NCBI GenBank assembly: GCA_947626845.1
Contig: CANQTW010000013.1
Coordinates: forward strand, 1-62,336
Reading direction: 5' to 3'
Source of the DNA: an uncultured Oscillospiraceae bacterium
Lineage (GTDB): Bacteria; Bacillota; Clostridia; Oscillospirales; Oscillospiraceae
DNA: 62,336 nucleotides
Both the position numbers and the translations under genes were made by a program. Shown here piece by piece: positions 50,029 to 59,965 of this stretch. Below the pieces are notes generated by a model. That model was given only the letters and a program-made list of their open reading frames with translations. It was not told where the DNA came from and did not search any database. How positions within the stretch are numbered: position 1 is the stretch's first letter; each line of letters starts with the position of its first letter.

Positions 50029-51762
50029 ATGAAATTTGGAAGAAAGACCGCCCTCACCCTGGCGCTGACGCTTGCGCTGGCAGTGACGCTGATCCCCGCG
50101 CCTCCCCAGGCGGAGGCGGCGTACACGCCGCCCTATACCACTGTGCGGATCGGGATCTATACATACAACTCCAGCGGAAGTCCCAGTGAAAAGACCTTCA
50201 CCTCGTCCAATCTCCAGAACGTGCCGGGCTGTGGCTACGGCTACCGGCTGGGGTACTTTGACGGGAACAGGAGCTTCGTGGATATCGGTGCGTCCATCAC
50301 GGACACCGACCAGATCACCGTCACCATGGACAAGAACATGGTCTACGATGCCGGCTCCAGGCGGTATGTTCTGCTGGAGGAGGGGGGCGGCGGCACTGTG
50401 CTGGGCTGTTTCCATCTGGTGATCGCCAGGGACATCGTGGACTTTGCCACAGCCGCCGCGCTGGCCGCCCAGTACCCGGACGGCTTCGTGCGGTATGAAA
50501 ACGGCATGTTCATGGCGCTGAAGGGTCAGTACACCTCCTCCGCCGCCGCCAGGGATGCCGCCAGCGCGGAGGGCCTCTCCGTGGACAGCGGCAGCGCCTA
50601 CACCGTGACGGTGGTGGAGACCGGCACCAACCGCATCCTTTTTGAGTTCGACTGCGGCACGGAGAAGTCCATCGGCATCATGCCCATCGCGCCGGAGGGC
50701 GTCAAGGCCCAGACGTACCATAGGGACTGCCAGTATTACGGCGGCTTCTCCTTCCTGCGCAACACGGGGGACAAGCTGACCACCGTGAATTACGTGAATG
50801 TGGAGGACTATGTCAAGGGCGTGGTCCCCTGGGAAATGAGCGCCAGCTGGCCTCTGGAGGCCCTGAAGGCCCAGGCCATCACCGCCAGGACGTATCTGAT
50901 GGCCAATCTTTCCAAGCACAAATCCCTGGGCTTTGACATCTGCAACACCGCCGAGTGCCAGGCCTACCACGGCAATTCCCGCGCCAACGCCAACTCCGAC
51001 ATGGCCGTGGACCAGACGGCGGGGCAGTATCTGACCTATCAGGGGTCCCTCTGCGAGACGTATTATATGTCCTCCGACGGCGGCGCCACGGAAAACAGCG
51101 AGAACGTCTGGACGGCGACTATCCCCTATCTGCGGGGCGTCGTCGATCCCTATGAGAAGGACATCGAGAGCATCCCCTCCCAGTACCACTACACCGTCAG
51201 CTACACGCCCTCCCAGCTGGCCCAAAGGCTTCGGGACAGGGGCAGCAACTGCTCGGATATCGCCTCCATCCGCATGACCTTTACGGACGTGGGGAACGTA
51301 AGGAGCATCACCTTTACGGATACCCGCGGCAGGAACTTCACCTTCAGTAAATCGGAGACCCGCGGCGTCACCGGCTGCCGTTCCCAGCGGTTCACCGTCA
51401 ACGGCCTTGGTCCCGTGGCCGGCGAGGGCTGCTGCGTCAACGGCCAGACTGTGGACTCCCTGGGCGGCCTCTATGCCGTGGGCGCGGGCGGCGTTGACAT
51501 CCTCCCCGCCGGGGACGTTTACGCCATCACCGGCACGGGGGAAATCGGCAAGGTGGGCGACGGCTCCGTAGGCGCCAACGCCTCCGTGGGGCCCAACGCC
51601 TCCGGGAAGTTTGTATTTTCCGGCACCGGCTGGGGCCATAATGTGGGTATGAGCCAGTGGGGCGCTTACTCCATGGCGCTCAATTACGGAATGACTTGCG
51701 AGGAGATCCTGCGCTTCTACTACACCGGCACTGAGGTGACAAGCACAGGCGTGATCTACTGA
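50029..51762 (+). CDS. SpoIID/LytB-domain protein (secreted)
   Basis: A 577-residue secreted protein with a signal peptide (about 1-30, ending PPQAEA). A central SpoIID/LytB domain (about 255-560) shows the family hallmarks: VEDYVKGVVPWEMSASWPLE, ALKAQAITARTYL, and the closing GTGWGHNVGMSQWGAYSMA. SpoIID is a lytic transglycosylase needed for engulfment; LytB is an amidase enhancer. This protein is longer than SpoIID (about 340 residues) because of an N-terminal beta-rich extension (about 35-240), so it may be a vegetative or spore-specific wall enzyme. The start at 50029 has GGAGGAACCTG upstream. queA follows after three bases. Confidence 0.87.
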   Translation: MKFGRKTALTLALTLALAVTLIPAPPQAEAAYTPPYTTVRIGIYTYNSSGSPSEKTFTSSNLQNVPGCGYGYRLGYFDGNRSFVDIGASITDTDQITVTMDKNMVYDAGSRRYVLLEEGGGGTVLGCFHLVIARDIVDFATAAALAAQYPDGFVRYENGMFMALKGQYTSSAAARDAASAEGLSVDSGSAYTVTVVETGTNRILFEFDCGTEKSIGIMPIAPEGVKAQTYHRDCQYYGGFSFLRNTGDKLTTVNYVNVEDYVKGVVPWEMSASWPLEALKAQAITARTYLMANLSKHKSLGFDICNTAECQAYHGNSRANANSDMAVDQTAGQYLTYQGSLCETYYMSSDGGATENSENVWTATIPYLRGVVDPYEKDIESIPSQYHYTVSYTPSQLAQRLRDRGSNCSDIASIRMTFTDVGNVRSITFTDTRGRNFTFSKSETRGVTGCRSQRFTVNGLGPVAGEGCCVNGQTVDSLGGLYAVGAGGVDILPAGDVYAITGTGEIGKVGDGSVGANASVGPNASGKFVFSGTGWGHNVGMSQWGAYSMALNYGMTCEEILRFYYTGTEVTSTGVIY

Positions 51763-51765
51763 ACC

Positions 51766-52788
51766 ATGAAAACTTCGGATTTTTATTACGATCTGCCCCG
51801 TGAGCTGATCGCCCAGACGCCGCTGGAAAAGCGGGACGCCTCCCGGCTCATGCTCCTGGATAAGACCACGGGCAGGACGGAGCACCGGCATTTTTACGAG
51901 CTTCCCGACCTTCTCCGGGCGGGGGACTGCCTGGTGCTGAACGACTCCCGCGTCCTGCCGGCGCGGCTTTTCGGCCACCGTCCCACCGGCGGCGCGGTGG
52001 AGGTGCTCCTGCTCACCGACAAGGGCGAGCGGTGCTGGGAATGTCTTGTGCGGCCCGGAAAAAAGGCCAGGCCGGGGGACAGGCTCACCTTCGGGAACGG
52101 GGAGCTGGAGGCCGAGATTTTGGACGTATTGGACGGCGGCAACCGGCTCATCCGCTTTGACTACGAGGGTATCTTCTTAGAGACCCTGGAGCGCCTGGGC
52201 CGTATGCCCCTGCCGCCCTATATCCATGAGGAGCTTCACGACGCCGAGCGGTATCAGACCGTCTATTCCCGCGAGCCGGGCTCCGCCGCGGCCCCCACCG
52301 CGGGCCTCCACTTCACGCCGGAGCTGCTGGACCGGATACGCCAAAAGGGCGTGGAGACCGCTTTCGTCACCCTCCATGTGGGCCTGGGCACCTTCCGCCC
52401 CGTGAAGGAGGAGGACGTCGAAAACCACGATATGCACGCGGAGTTCTGCGTCATCCCCGAATCCGCCGCCCGCGCCGTCAACGCCGCGAAGGACCGGGGC
52501 GGGCGGGTGGTGTGCGTGGGGACCACGTCGCTGAGAACGGTGGAGTCCTTCGCCGATGAGCGGGGATATCTGAAGCCCACCTCCGGCTGGACAGACATTT
52601 TTATCTACCCCGGATATAAATTCAAGTGCGTGGACGCTTTGATCACCAACTTCCACCTGCCGGAGAGCACCCTGGTGATGCTTGTCTCCGCCCTGGCGGG
52701 CAGGGAGCACGTGCTGGACGCCTACGCCGAGGCGGTGCGGGAGAAATACCGCTTCTTCTCCTTCGGCGACGCCATGTTCATTCAATAG
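51766..52788 (+). CDS. queA: S-adenosylmethionine:tRNA ribosyltransferase-isomerase
   Basis: A 340-residue enzyme, normal for the family, catalysing transfer of ribosyl from SAM to preQ1-tRNA to form epoxyqueuosine. Conserved signatures: [19 protein letters not shown] at the N-terminus, [25 protein letters not shown] and [16 protein letters not shown] near the C-terminus. It begins three bases after the SpoIID/LytB gene, so they probably share a transcript. No tgt neighbour is present in the window. The start is ATG 51766; the preceding gene supplies the ribosome-binding region. Confidence 0.96.
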   Translation: MKTSDFYYDLPRELIAQTPLEKRDASRLMLLDKTTGRTEHRHFYELPDLLRAGDCLVLNDSRVLPARLFGHRPTGGAVEVLLLTDKGERCWECLVRPGKKARPGDRLTFGNGELEAEILDVLDGGNRLIRFDYEGIFLETLERLGRMPLPPYIHEELHDAERYQTVYSREPGSAAAPTAGLHFTPELLDRIRQKGVETAFVTLHVGLGTFRPVKEEDVENHDMHAEFCVIPESAARAVNAAKDRGGRVVCVGTTSLRTVESFADERGYLKPTSGWTDIFIYPGYKFKCVDALITNFHLPESTLVMLVSALAGREHVLDAYAEAVREKYRFFSFGDAMFIQ

Positions 52789-52818
52789 AGATCATAGGCC
52801 CCTGAACGTCTGTTCATG

Positions 52819-52882
52819 GGTCTATTCTTATATAGAATAATAGACCGAACTTGTTGACAAAATAGGTCTATTGCGCTACAAT
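52819..52882 (+). promoter_or_regulatory. Promoter and operator half-sites of the toxin-antitoxin pair
   Basis: TTGACA (52854-52859), 17 bases, TACAAT (52877-52882). Three GGTCTATT half-sites surround it: 52819-52826, the inverted AATAGACC at 52839-52846, and 52865-52872 between -35 and -10. This fits antitoxin autorepression. Confidence 0.75.
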
Positions 52883-52920
52883 AAAAATGACCGAAATTTT
52901 ACGTGGAAGGGGAAATACCT

Positions 52921-53145
52921 ATGACGCAGATTTCCGTATCCGAGCTGAAGACCAACACCGGAAAATATGTGACGATGGCGAAGGATCAGGATATCCTGAT
53001 CACGAAAAACGGCAAGGTCGTGGCGAAATTGGTGACGGCGAAGGTGGACAAAAGAGAGGCGTTCAAGCACTTTATGAGCCTGTTCCCGGAAAATGGGCTT
53101 GACCTGGATCCTGACAAAATCAGAGAGGAGCGCCTGGGAGGATGA
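52921..53145 (+). CDS. Phd/YefM-type antitoxin
   Basis: A 74-residue protein with the Phd/YefM DNA-binding fold (ISVSELKTNTGKYVTMAKDQ, then ILITKNGKVVAKLV) and a C-terminal tail that should bind the toxin. I chose ATG 52921, behind GGAAGGGG; a GTG 18 bases upstream is less likely. Its stop overlaps the toxin start by 4 bases, the usual antitoxin-first arrangement. It likely represses its own promoter through the GGTCTATT half-sites. Confidence 0.88.
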   Translation: MTQISVSELKTNTGKYVTMAKDQDILITKNGKVVAKLVTAKVDKREAFKHFMSLFPENGLDLDPDKIREERLGG

Positions 53146-53585
53146 GTGAATCAATGCCCCTGAAAATCGCTTTTGACACTAACGTCCTTTTGGACACCAT
53201 CCTCAATAGACCCGGCAGGGCGGAGGCCGTGCGGCTCATGTACGCTGTGTCGGAGGAAAAAATTGCAGGGATCGTTTCCGTCAACAGCATCACCGCTGTC
53301 TATTATACGTCCAGGAAGGGCATCGGGGACGCGGCGGCCAGGAATGCGATCTTGGACATCCTGTCCATCTTCGATGTGACGCCGGTGGATGGGGAGGTCT
53401 GCTCCATCGCCCTGAACGAGCCCATGACCGATTACGAGGACGCCGTTCTGGCCGTCTGTGCCGCCAGAGAACAGGCCGATTACATCGTCACCAGGGATCA
53501 GGCCTTCCTGGCCGCCCCCAGCCCCGTCCCGCCCATGACCCCGACGGACCTTTTGCGCGTGATCGAAGAACCGGACGCACGGTGA
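53142..53585 (+). CDS. PIN-domain toxin (VapC-like RNase)
   Basis: A 147-residue PIN-domain protein. Acidic metal-binding residues appear in order: Asp12 in FDTNVLLD, Glu/Asp in TDYEDAVLA and Asp in IVTRDQAF. Such toxins cleave RNA, often tRNA or rRNA, when the antitoxin is lost. The ATG at 53142 lies directly after GGGAGG, too close for good initiation, so ATG 53154 (four residues shorter) may be the true start. It forms a standard two-gene module with the Phd-type antitoxin. Confidence 0.9.
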   Translation: MSESMPLKIAFDTNVLLDTILNRPGRAEAVRLMYAVSEEKIAGIVSVNSITAVYYTSRKGIGDAAARNAILDILSIFDVTPVDGEVCSIALNEPMTDYEDAVLAVCAAREQADYIVTRDQAFLAAPSPVPPMTPTDLLRVIEEPDAR

Positions 53586-53591
53586 GAATCC

Positions 53592-53624
53592 GGCCACGGT
53601 AGGTTGACTATCGCGGCCTTTTTT
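53592..53624 (+). terminator. Terminator after the toxin gene
   Basis: GGCCACGGTAG, GTTGA, CTATCGCGGCC (two mismatches), followed by TTTTTT. The -35 of the next promoter lies inside the hairpin. Confidence 0.8.
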
Positions 53625-53632
53625 GATAGAAT
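53604..53632 (+). promoter_or_regulatory. Sigma-A promoter of fhs overlapping the terminator
   Basis: TTGACT (53604-53609), 17 bases, TAGAAT (53627-53632), 40 bases before the fhs start. Confidence 0.75.
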
Positions 53633-53671
53633 ACGGTATATGAGTTATGACCAAAGGAGCGGAGGATAAAA

Positions 53672-55348
53672 ATGGAATACAAGACCGACATTGAGATCGC
53701 CCAGGAGAGCGAAATGGAGCGCATCACCGCCATCGCGGAAAAGTGCGGCATCGGGCCGGAATACGTGGAGCAGTACGGCAGTTACAAGGCCAAGATCGAC
53801 TTAAAGCTCCTTTCCGACAGGGCGGACAGGCCGGATGGCAAGCTCGTCCTGGTCACCGCCATCACCCCCACTCCCGCGGGGGAGGGCAAGACCACCACTA
53901 CGGTGGGCCTGGGGGACGCTCTGCGCCGGATCGGCAAAAAGTCCGTCATCGCCCTCCGGGAGCCGTCCCTGGGTCCGGTATTCGGCGTCAAGGGCGGCGC
54001 CGCCGGCGGCGGATACGCCCAGGTGGTGCCCATGGAGGACATCAACCTCCACTTCACCGGCGATTTCCACGCCATCGGCGCGGCCAACAACCTGCTGGCC
54101 GCCATGCTGGATAACCACATATATCAGGGCAACGCCCTCCATATCGACCCCAAGACCATCACCTGGCGCAGATGCGTGGATATGAATGACCGCCAGCTCC
54201 GGTTCGTGGTGGACGGCCTGGGCGGCAAGGTCAACGGCACCCCCAGGGAGGACGGCTACGACATCACCGTCGCCAGCGAGATCATGGCTGTCTTCTGCCT
54301 CTCCACCGATATCCTGGATTTAAAGCGCCGCCTGGCCTCCATCATCGTGGCCTACACCTACGACGGCGCGCCCGTCACCGCCGGGGACCTGAAGGCCGCC
54401 GGCGCTATGGCCGCCCTTTTGAAGGACGCTTTGAAGCCAAATCTGGTGCAGACCTTAGAGCACACCCCGGCCTTCGTCCACGGCGGCCCCTTCGCCAACA
54501 TCGCCCACGGGTGCAACTCCATCGTCGCCACACGCCTTGCCCTGAAGCTGGGCGACTACTGCGTCACCGAGGCCGGCTTCGGCGCGGACCTGGGCGCGGA
54601 GAAGTTTTTGGATATCAAGTGCCGTATGGCGGGCCTGAAGCCCGACGCGGTGGTCATCGTCGCCACCGTCCGGGCGCTGAAGATGCACGGGGGCCTGGAT
54701 AAGAAGGAGCTGGGCACGGAGGACCTGGAGGCCCTGCGGCGCGGCCTTCCCAACCTCTTACAGCATGTGGAGAATATCACTAAGGTCTATCATCTCCCCG
54801 CCGTGGTGGCCGTCAACCGCTTCCCCACGGACACCGAGGCGGAGTTGAAGCTCGTTGAGGACGAGTGCCGGAAGCTGGGCGTCAACGTGGCCCTCTCTGA
54901 GGTCTGGGGCAAGGGCGGCGAAGGCGGCGTGGAGCTTGCCAAAGAGGTGGTGCGGCTGTGCGCCGAGCCCAACGGCTTCACCTTCTCCTACGACGCTGAC
55001 AAGCCCATCGTGGAGAAGCTGGAGGAGATTTCCCAAAAAATCTACCACGCCGACGGCGTGGAGCTGACGGCAAACGCCAAAAAACAGGCGAAGAAGCTGA
55101 CGGAGCTGGGCTTTGGCGGTATGCCCATCTGCATGGCCAAGACCCAATACAGCTTTTCCGACGATCCCAAGCTCCTGGGCGCCCCAAGGGGATTCAAGAT
55201 CACAGTGCGGAACCTGAAGGTCTCCGCCGGGGCGGGCTTCATCGTGGCCCTGACGGGAGACGTGATGACCATGCCCGGCCTTCCCAAGGTACCGGCGGCG
55301 GAGAAGATCGACGTGGACGAGCACGGCGTCATCTCCGGTCTGTTTTAA
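53672..55348 (+). CDS. fhs: Formate--tetrahydrofolate ligase
   Basis: A 558-residue enzyme of standard length, with the ATP-binding loop [10 protein letters not shown], the conserved [20 protein letters not shown] segment and [13 protein letters not shown]. It makes 10-formyl-THF from formate, ATP and THF in the methyl branch of one-carbon and acetyl-CoA metabolism. The adjacent cyclodeaminase-like gene acts on the next step. It has its own promoter and GGAGGA ribosome site. Confidence 0.97.
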   Translation: MEYKTDIEIAQESEMERITAIAEKCGIGPEYVEQYGSYKAKIDLKLLSDRADRPDGKLVLVTAITPTPAGEGKTTTTVGLGDALRRIGKKSVIALREPSLGPVFGVKGGAAGGGYAQVVPMEDINLHFTGDFHAIGAANNLLAAMLDNHIYQGNALHIDPKTITWRRCVDMNDRQLRFVVDGLGGKVNGTPREDGYDITVASEIMAVFCLSTDILDLKRRLASIIVAYTYDGAPVTAGDLKAAGAMAALLKDALKPNLVQTLEHTPAFVHGGPFANIAHGCNSIVATRLALKLGDYCVTEAGFGADLGAEKFLDIKCRMAGLKPDAVVIVATVRALKMHGGLDKKELGTEDLEALRRGLPNLLQHVENITKVYHLPAVVAVNRFPTDTEAELKLVEDECRKLGVNVALSEVWGKGGEGGVELAKEVVRLCAEPNGFTFSYDADKPIVEKLEEISQKIYHADGVELTANAKKQAKKLTELGFGGMPICMAKTQYSFSDDPKLLGAPRGFKITVRNLKVSAGAGFIVALTGDVMTMPGLPKVPAAEKIDVDEHGVISGLF

Positions 55349-55362
55349 AAGGAGCGGTGAGT

Positions 55363-55986
55363 ATGGAAAACAGGATGATCGAAAAAAGCCTGAAAGATTT
55401 CGCGGCCTGCCTGGCCTCCAAAGCGCCCGTCCCCGGCGGGGGCGGCACGGCGGCCCTGGCCGGCGCCCTGGCGGCGGCTTTAGGCAGTATGGTCTGCGAG
55501 CTTACCCTGGGCAAGAAGAAATACGCCCCCTATGAGGAGGAGCTGCGCGGCGCGGCGGATCGGGCCGCCAGGCTTCGGACGGAGCTTTTGGCGCTTGTGG
55601 ACGCCGACGCGGCGGCCTTTGAGCCGCTTTCACGGGCCTACGCCATCCCCAAGGACGCGCCTGAGCGGGCGGAGGTCATGGAGGAAGCCCTGAAAGCCGC
55701 CTCCGAGCCGCCTATGGAAATGGCAAGGCGCTGTGCCCAGGCGGTGGAGCTGTTGTCAGGACTTGCGGAGAAGTGCAGTGTCCTGGCCGTATCCGACGTG
55801 GGCGTGGGGGCTCAATTGGCCAAAGCCGCGCTGATGTCCGCGGGACTCAACGTGCGCGTCAACGCAAAGGCCATGGCTGACCGGGACTATGCCCGCTCGC
55901 TCCTCAGAGAGGTGAACACCCTTGAGCAAAGGTACGCCCCCCTGGCGGAGACCACCTACGCCAGAGTGCTGGCGCGGATAGGCTGA
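55363..55986 (+). CDS. fchA: Methenyl-THF cyclohydrolase / FTCD-C-like cyclodeaminase
   Basis: A 207-residue, all-helical protein of the FchA/formiminotransferase-cyclodeaminase C-terminal family. The hallmark PVPGGGGTAALAGALAAALG is present at about 23-42. It interconverts methenyl-THF and formyl-THF in the same pathway as fhs, 14 bases upstream. I chose ATG 55363 with AAAGGAG upstream; GTG 55357 is also possible. FchA is the best-fitting name in this context, although substrate choice between formimino- and methenyl-THF cannot be proven. Confidence 0.9.
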   Translation: MENRMIEKSLKDFAACLASKAPVPGGGGTAALAGALAAALGSMVCELTLGKKKYAPYEEELRGAADRAARLRTELLALVDADAAAFEPLSRAYAIPKDAPERAEVMEEALKAASEPPMEMARRCAQAVELLSGLAEKCSVLAVSDVGVGAQLAKAALMSAGLNVRVNAKAMADRDYARSLLREVNTLEQRYAPLAETTYARVLARIG

Positions 55987-56029
55987 GGCTTCGGGCGCGG
56001 CAAAACAGGAAGAAGGGAGAGGGTAGATC

Positions 56030-58309
56030 ATGCGAAAGCTTGCCTGGTTTGCCTTCTCCTTCGCTTTCGGCACCTTTCTCTGCCAGTATTTTCTCCCCCT
56101 GCGGCTCATGCCCCTGGCGGCCCTGGCCGGAGCGGCCTTGGGCCTTTTGCTGTACGCCCTGATCCGCCGGGACTTCCGCCGCGCGGCGGTGCTGGCGGGA
56201 GTGGGTCTGGCCGTGGGGATACTGTGGTCTTACGGCTACGAGACGGTCTTTTTCGCCGGGGCCAGGGCCATGGACGGCACGGAACGCGCCGTGGAGGCCG
56301 TGGTGCTGGATTTCCCCGTCCAGACGGACTACGGCTATACCGTGGACGTAAAGGTCACCGGGCAGGGCCGGTCCGGCCTCAAGACGCGGGCGTATTTTTA
56401 CAACGACGAACCCGCCGGCCTCCGCCCCGGAGACAAGATCGGCTTTCGGGCCAAATTCGGCACGGCGGACAAGGTGCGGGACAGGCAGATCACCTCCTTT
56501 ACCTCCCGCGGCTATTTCCTCTTCGCCAGAAGCGCCAAAGAGCTTACGGTCACGGCCTCGCCGGGGATGGGGCTCACCAACTTCCACGTCTATCTGGCCA
56601 GGGCCATCCGGGACAGGATCGACAAGACCTTCCCACTGGGGACGGCGGATTTCATGCGCGCCCTGCTCACCGGGGACCGGTCAAAGCTCCAGGAGGACGT
56701 GGGGACTACCGCCGCCATGGAGCGGGCCGGCGTGACCCATATCGTGGCGGTATCCGGGATGCACGTCTCCATCCTGGCAGGCTTCCTCTTTACGGTGCTG
56801 GGGCACTCGGCCCTGGCGGTGCTGTTGGTCATACCGACGCTGCTTGTCTTTATGGCGGTGTCCGGCTTTGCCGCCTCGGTGGTAAGGGCCGTGGTGATGC
56901 AGGTGATGGTCCTGCTTTCGCCCCTGGTGTATAAGGAGAGCGACAGCCTCACCAGCCTCAGTCTGGCCATGCTCCTGCTGCTGCTCCAAAATCCCTGCGC
57001 CATCGCCGGGGTGGGCTTTCAGCTTTCCTTCGCGGCCACCCTGGGCATCATCCTCTTTACGCCCCGTATGCAGAAGTTCTTCAGCCAACGGCTCCCGGAG
57101 AAAAAGGGTTTCCGGCGCGGCGCGCTCCTGTGGGCCTCCGGCACGGTCTCCGCCACCTTCGGGGCCCTGCTGCTGACGGTCCCCGTCTCGGCCTGGTATT
57201 TCGGGTGCGTGTCGCTGATCGCGCCCCTGACCAATCTGCTGATCCTCTGGGCCGTGTCTCCGGCGTTTATCATCGGCGCGGCGGCGGTGGGACTGGCGTT
57301 CTTGTGGCTTCCGGCAGGGCGTGTGCTGGGGTTTTACCCCGCCGTGCTGGTGAAATATATCCTCTTCGTTGTAAAGCTGGCCGCCAAGCCCTTCCTGGCG
57401 GCGGTCTATCTGGACGGCGCGGTCTTGAAGCTCTGGTTCACGCTGGTGTATCTGGCGGTGCTGGCCTTCGCCGTTTTTAAACTGCGGCCCAGGTGGTCTG
57501 TATGGATCGCCTCCGCCGCGGCGGTCTCCCTGTGCGCCGTCATCGCCGTCAACGCCCTCCGCGCCGCCTCCCTGCCCGGCTATACGCTGGCGGTGCTGGA
57601 CGTTGGCCAGGGCCAGAGCATCGCCGTCACCTCCGGACGGACTACGACCCTCATCGACTGCGGCTCCATCTCCGGCGAGGACGCCGGGGAGATCGCGGAG
57701 CGGTATGTGCGAAGCCTGGGGCGGGGGAAGGTGGACGCGCTGATCCTGACCCATTACCACGCCGACCACGCCGGCGGCGCGGAGCGGCTCCTGGCGGTGC
57801 TGGATGTGAAAAAGCTCCTGGTGCCCGTGCCCCGCAACGAGGAAAGCGCCCTGGATGAGCAGGTGCTTGCCGCCGCGGAAAGGGCCGGATGCCAGATCGA
57901 ATATATCACCGAGAGCACGGTTTTTCAGCTGGGGGACGCTTCCGTGACCCTGTATCCGCCCCTGGGGCGGGAGACGGAGAACGAGCGCGGGCTGATGGTC
58001 CGCGTCTCCCAGGGGGACTTCGACACCCTGATCACCGGCGACGCTCCGGCGGCGCTGGAGCGGCAGCTCATAGAGAGCTTTGACCTCCCGGATATCGAAT
58101 GCCTGGTGGTGGGCCATCACGGCTCGGCCACCTCCACCTGCGACCAGCTTCTGGACGCGCTGACGCCGGAAACGGCGGTCATCTCCGTGGGAGAGAACAA
58201 CACCTACGGGCACCCCACCCAGGCCGTCTTGGAGCGGCTGGAGGAGCGGGGGATCGACATACTGAGAACGGATCTGAACGGGACTATCACGGTAAGGGCG
58301 GTGAGTTGA
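56030..58309 (+). CDS. comEC: ComEC/Rec2-family DNA internalisation protein
   Basis: A 759-residue membrane protein. Order: two or three N-terminal helices, a DUF4131/OB-like domain (about 60-190), the Competence-domain helices (about 205-510, including AVSGMHVSILAGFL), and a C-terminal metallo-beta-lactamase-like nuclease domain (about 525-755) with HYHADHAGG near 579. ComEC forms the inner-membrane channel for single-stranded DNA uptake. All three parts are complete. It is followed after one base by holA, which is the usual Firmicute order comEC-holA. Confidence 0.95.
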   Translation: MRKLAWFAFSFAFGTFLCQYFLPLRLMPLAALAGAALGLLLYALIRRDFRRAAVLAGVGLAVGILWSYGYETVFFAGARAMDGTERAVEAVVLDFPVQTDYGYTVDVKVTGQGRSGLKTRAYFYNDEPAGLRPGDKIGFRAKFGTADKVRDRQITSFTSRGYFLFARSAKELTVTASPGMGLTNFHVYLARAIRDRIDKTFPLGTADFMRALLTGDRSKLQEDVGTTAAMERAGVTHIVAVSGMHVSILAGFLFTVLGHSALAVLLVIPTLLVFMAVSGFAASVVRAVVMQVMVLLSPLVYKESDSLTSLSLAMLLLLLQNPCAIAGVGFQLSFAATLGIILFTPRMQKFFSQRLPEKKGFRRGALLWASGTVSATFGALLLTVPVSAWYFGCVSLIAPLTNLLILWAVSPAFIIGAAAVGLAFLWLPAGRVLGFYPAVLVKYILFVVKLAAKPFLAAVYLDGAVLKLWFTLVYLAVLAFAVFKLRPRWSVWIASAAAVSLCAVIAVNALRAASLPGYTLAVLDVGQGQSIAVTSGRTTTLIDCGSISGEDAGEIAERYVRSLGRGKVDALILTHYHADHAGGAERLLAVLDVKKLLVPVPRNEESALDEQVLAAAERAGCQIEYITESTVFQLGDASVTLYPPLGRETENERGLMVRVSQGDFDTLITGDAPAALERQLIESFDLPDIECLVVGHHGSATSTCDQLLDALTPETAVISVGENNTYGHPTQAVLERLEERGIDILRTDLNGTITVRAVS

Positions 58310-58310
58310 G

Positions 58311-59369
58311 ATGGCCTACACAGGCAAAAAGGACGCGGAGGTTAACGTGGAATATGAGCGCCTCCAGGAGGACCTGAAGGCGGGGACGCCCCGCCGCGCC
58401 TACGTCTTTTACGGGGAGGAGCGGTATATCCTGGCCGGCTGTCTCCAAAAGCTTCGGGACATGATCCCGGCGGAGACGGCGGAATTCAATCACCACAGGC
58501 TGGACGGCAGGAGCTTCGACCCCGATGAGTTCGCCCTGTCGGTAGACGCCCTGCCCGTGTTCGCCGAGAGGACGCTCATCGAGGTGCGGGACGCCGACTT
58601 TGCCAAGCTGGGCGAGGAGGCCCGTCAGGCCATCGTGCGAGTCCTGCAGGATGTGCCGGAGTACGCCACCGTGGTGTTCGTCTGTCCGGAGGGGATAAGG
58701 CCCGACTGGCGGTCAAAATCCGCCCAGGAGCTGGGGAAATTGGTGACAAAGGTGGATTTTCAAAAGCGCGGCGAGCAGGAGCTGCGGCGCTGGGTGATCC
58801 GTGAGCTGGGGAAGGAGGGCAAGCGCATCACCAACGACGCCGCCGACAGGTTCGTGATGATGACCGGCGGCCTGCTGACCAACATGCGCACGGAGCTTGA
58901 CAAGCTCATCGCTTACGCCGCCGGCGAGGCGGTGGAACAGCGGGACGTGGAGCTTCTGGTGACGCCGGTAGCCGACGCCAGGATGTGGTTCTTCACCGAC
59001 GCCGTTGTCGCGCGGGACGCGGACAGGGCCTTCTATCAGATGGGCGAGCTCCTGCGGATGCCCGATACCGACGCCTATTCCGTCATCTACGCCCTGGCCT
59101 CCGTCACAAGACAGCTCACCGTCGCCTGTATCTGCCTGAAACAGGGCATAGGCCAGAACGAATTTATGTCCTTGGCCGGTGTGAAGAACTATACCTCCGC
59201 CAAAAACCTGCTGGCCGCGGCCAGGCGCGTCCCCCTGCAAAAGAGCGCCCAGGCCGCACGGCTGTGCTGTGAGACCATTCTGCGCTTAAACAGCACCGCG
59301 GAGGACAAGCTGGGCGCGGCCAAGGAGCTGACAGGCCGTGTCCTGCTCCTCCTGGGGGTGAGGGCGTGA
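58311..59369 (+). CDS. holA: DNA polymerase III subunit delta
   Basis: A 352-residue clamp-loader subunit with the AAA+-like N-terminal fold (RAYVFYGEERYIL, then LDGRSFDPDEFALSVDALPV), a lid region (VTPVADARMWFFTDAV) and a C-terminal collar. It opens the beta clamp for loading on DNA. The start at 58311 is one base after comEC; its 3' end overlaps the following TOPRIM gene by 4 bases. The comEC-holA linkage is known in many Firmicutes. Confidence 0.94.
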   Translation: MAYTGKKDAEVNVEYERLQEDLKAGTPRRAYVFYGEERYILAGCLQKLRDMIPAETAEFNHHRLDGRSFDPDEFALSVDALPVFAERTLIEVRDADFAKLGEEARQAIVRVLQDVPEYATVVFVCPEGIRPDWRSKSAQELGKLVTKVDFQKRGEQELRRWVIRELGKEGKRITNDAADRFVMMTGGLLTNMRTELDKLIAYAAGEAVEQRDVELLVTPVADARMWFFTDAVVARDADRAFYQMGELLRMPDTDAYSVIYALASVTRQLTVACICLKQGIGQNEFMSLAGVKNYTSAKNLLAAARRVPLQKSAQAARLCCETILRLNSTAEDKLGAAKELTGRVLLLLGVRA

Positions 59370-59965
59370 AGCCCGTCCTTCGGGAAGCCCTGGTGGTGGA
59401 GGGGCGGTACGACAAAAACACCGTCAGCCAGGTAGTGGACGCCCTCATCCTGGAGACCCGCGGCTTTGGTGTGTTCTCAGACCCGGAGCTTGTGGGGCTT
59501 CTGCGGACGCTGGCCCGCGCAAGGGGCCTTGTGATCCTCACCGACTCCGACGCCGCCGGATTCCTCATCCGCGGCCGCCTGCGGGGTTCGCTGGCAGGGG
59601 AGAACGTGAAGCACGCCTACATCCCGGATATCCCCGGCAAGGAGCGGCGGAAATCCGCGCCGTCAAAGGAGGGGAAGTTAGGGGTGGAGGGCGTGTCCGG
59701 CGAGGTCATCCTGGACGCTCTGCGCCGTGCGGGAGCCTCCTTTGAGCACGAGAGCGTCCCCGTGAACCGGGGGACCATCACCAAGGCCCACCTCTACGCC
59801 CTGGGCCTCACCGGCACAACCGGGAGCGAAGCGAAGCGGGCGGCGCTGAAAAAGAAGCTGGGCCTGCCCCAGCGGCTCACCACCAACGCCCTTTTGGAGG
59901 TGCTGAACGCCCTGATGGACCTGGAGACGCTGGAGGCGCTCACGCGAGACGGTCCTCCAGAATAA
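59366..59965 (+). CDS. Ribonuclease M5-like TOPRIM protein (DUF4093)
   Basis: A 199-residue protein with an N-terminal TOPRIM domain (catalytic Glu in VVEGRYDK, DxD in LTDSDAAGFLIRGRL) and a C-terminal DUF4093-type domain (LTTNALLEVLNALM). RNase M5 matures 5S rRNA; this is its likely orthologue in Clostridia. The start is GTG 59366, overlapping holA by 4 bases. It is convergent with a small membrane protein gene and overlaps it by 26 bases. Confidence 0.87.
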   Translation: MKPVLREALVVEGRYDKNTVSQVVDALILETRGFGVFSDPELVGLLRTLARARGLVILTDSDAAGFLIRGRLRGSLAGENVKHAYIPDIPGKERRKSAPSKEGKLGVEGVSGEVILDALRRAGASFEHESVPVNRGTITKAHLYALGLTGTTGSEAKRAALKKKLGLPQRLTTNALLEVLNALMDLETLEALTRDGPPE

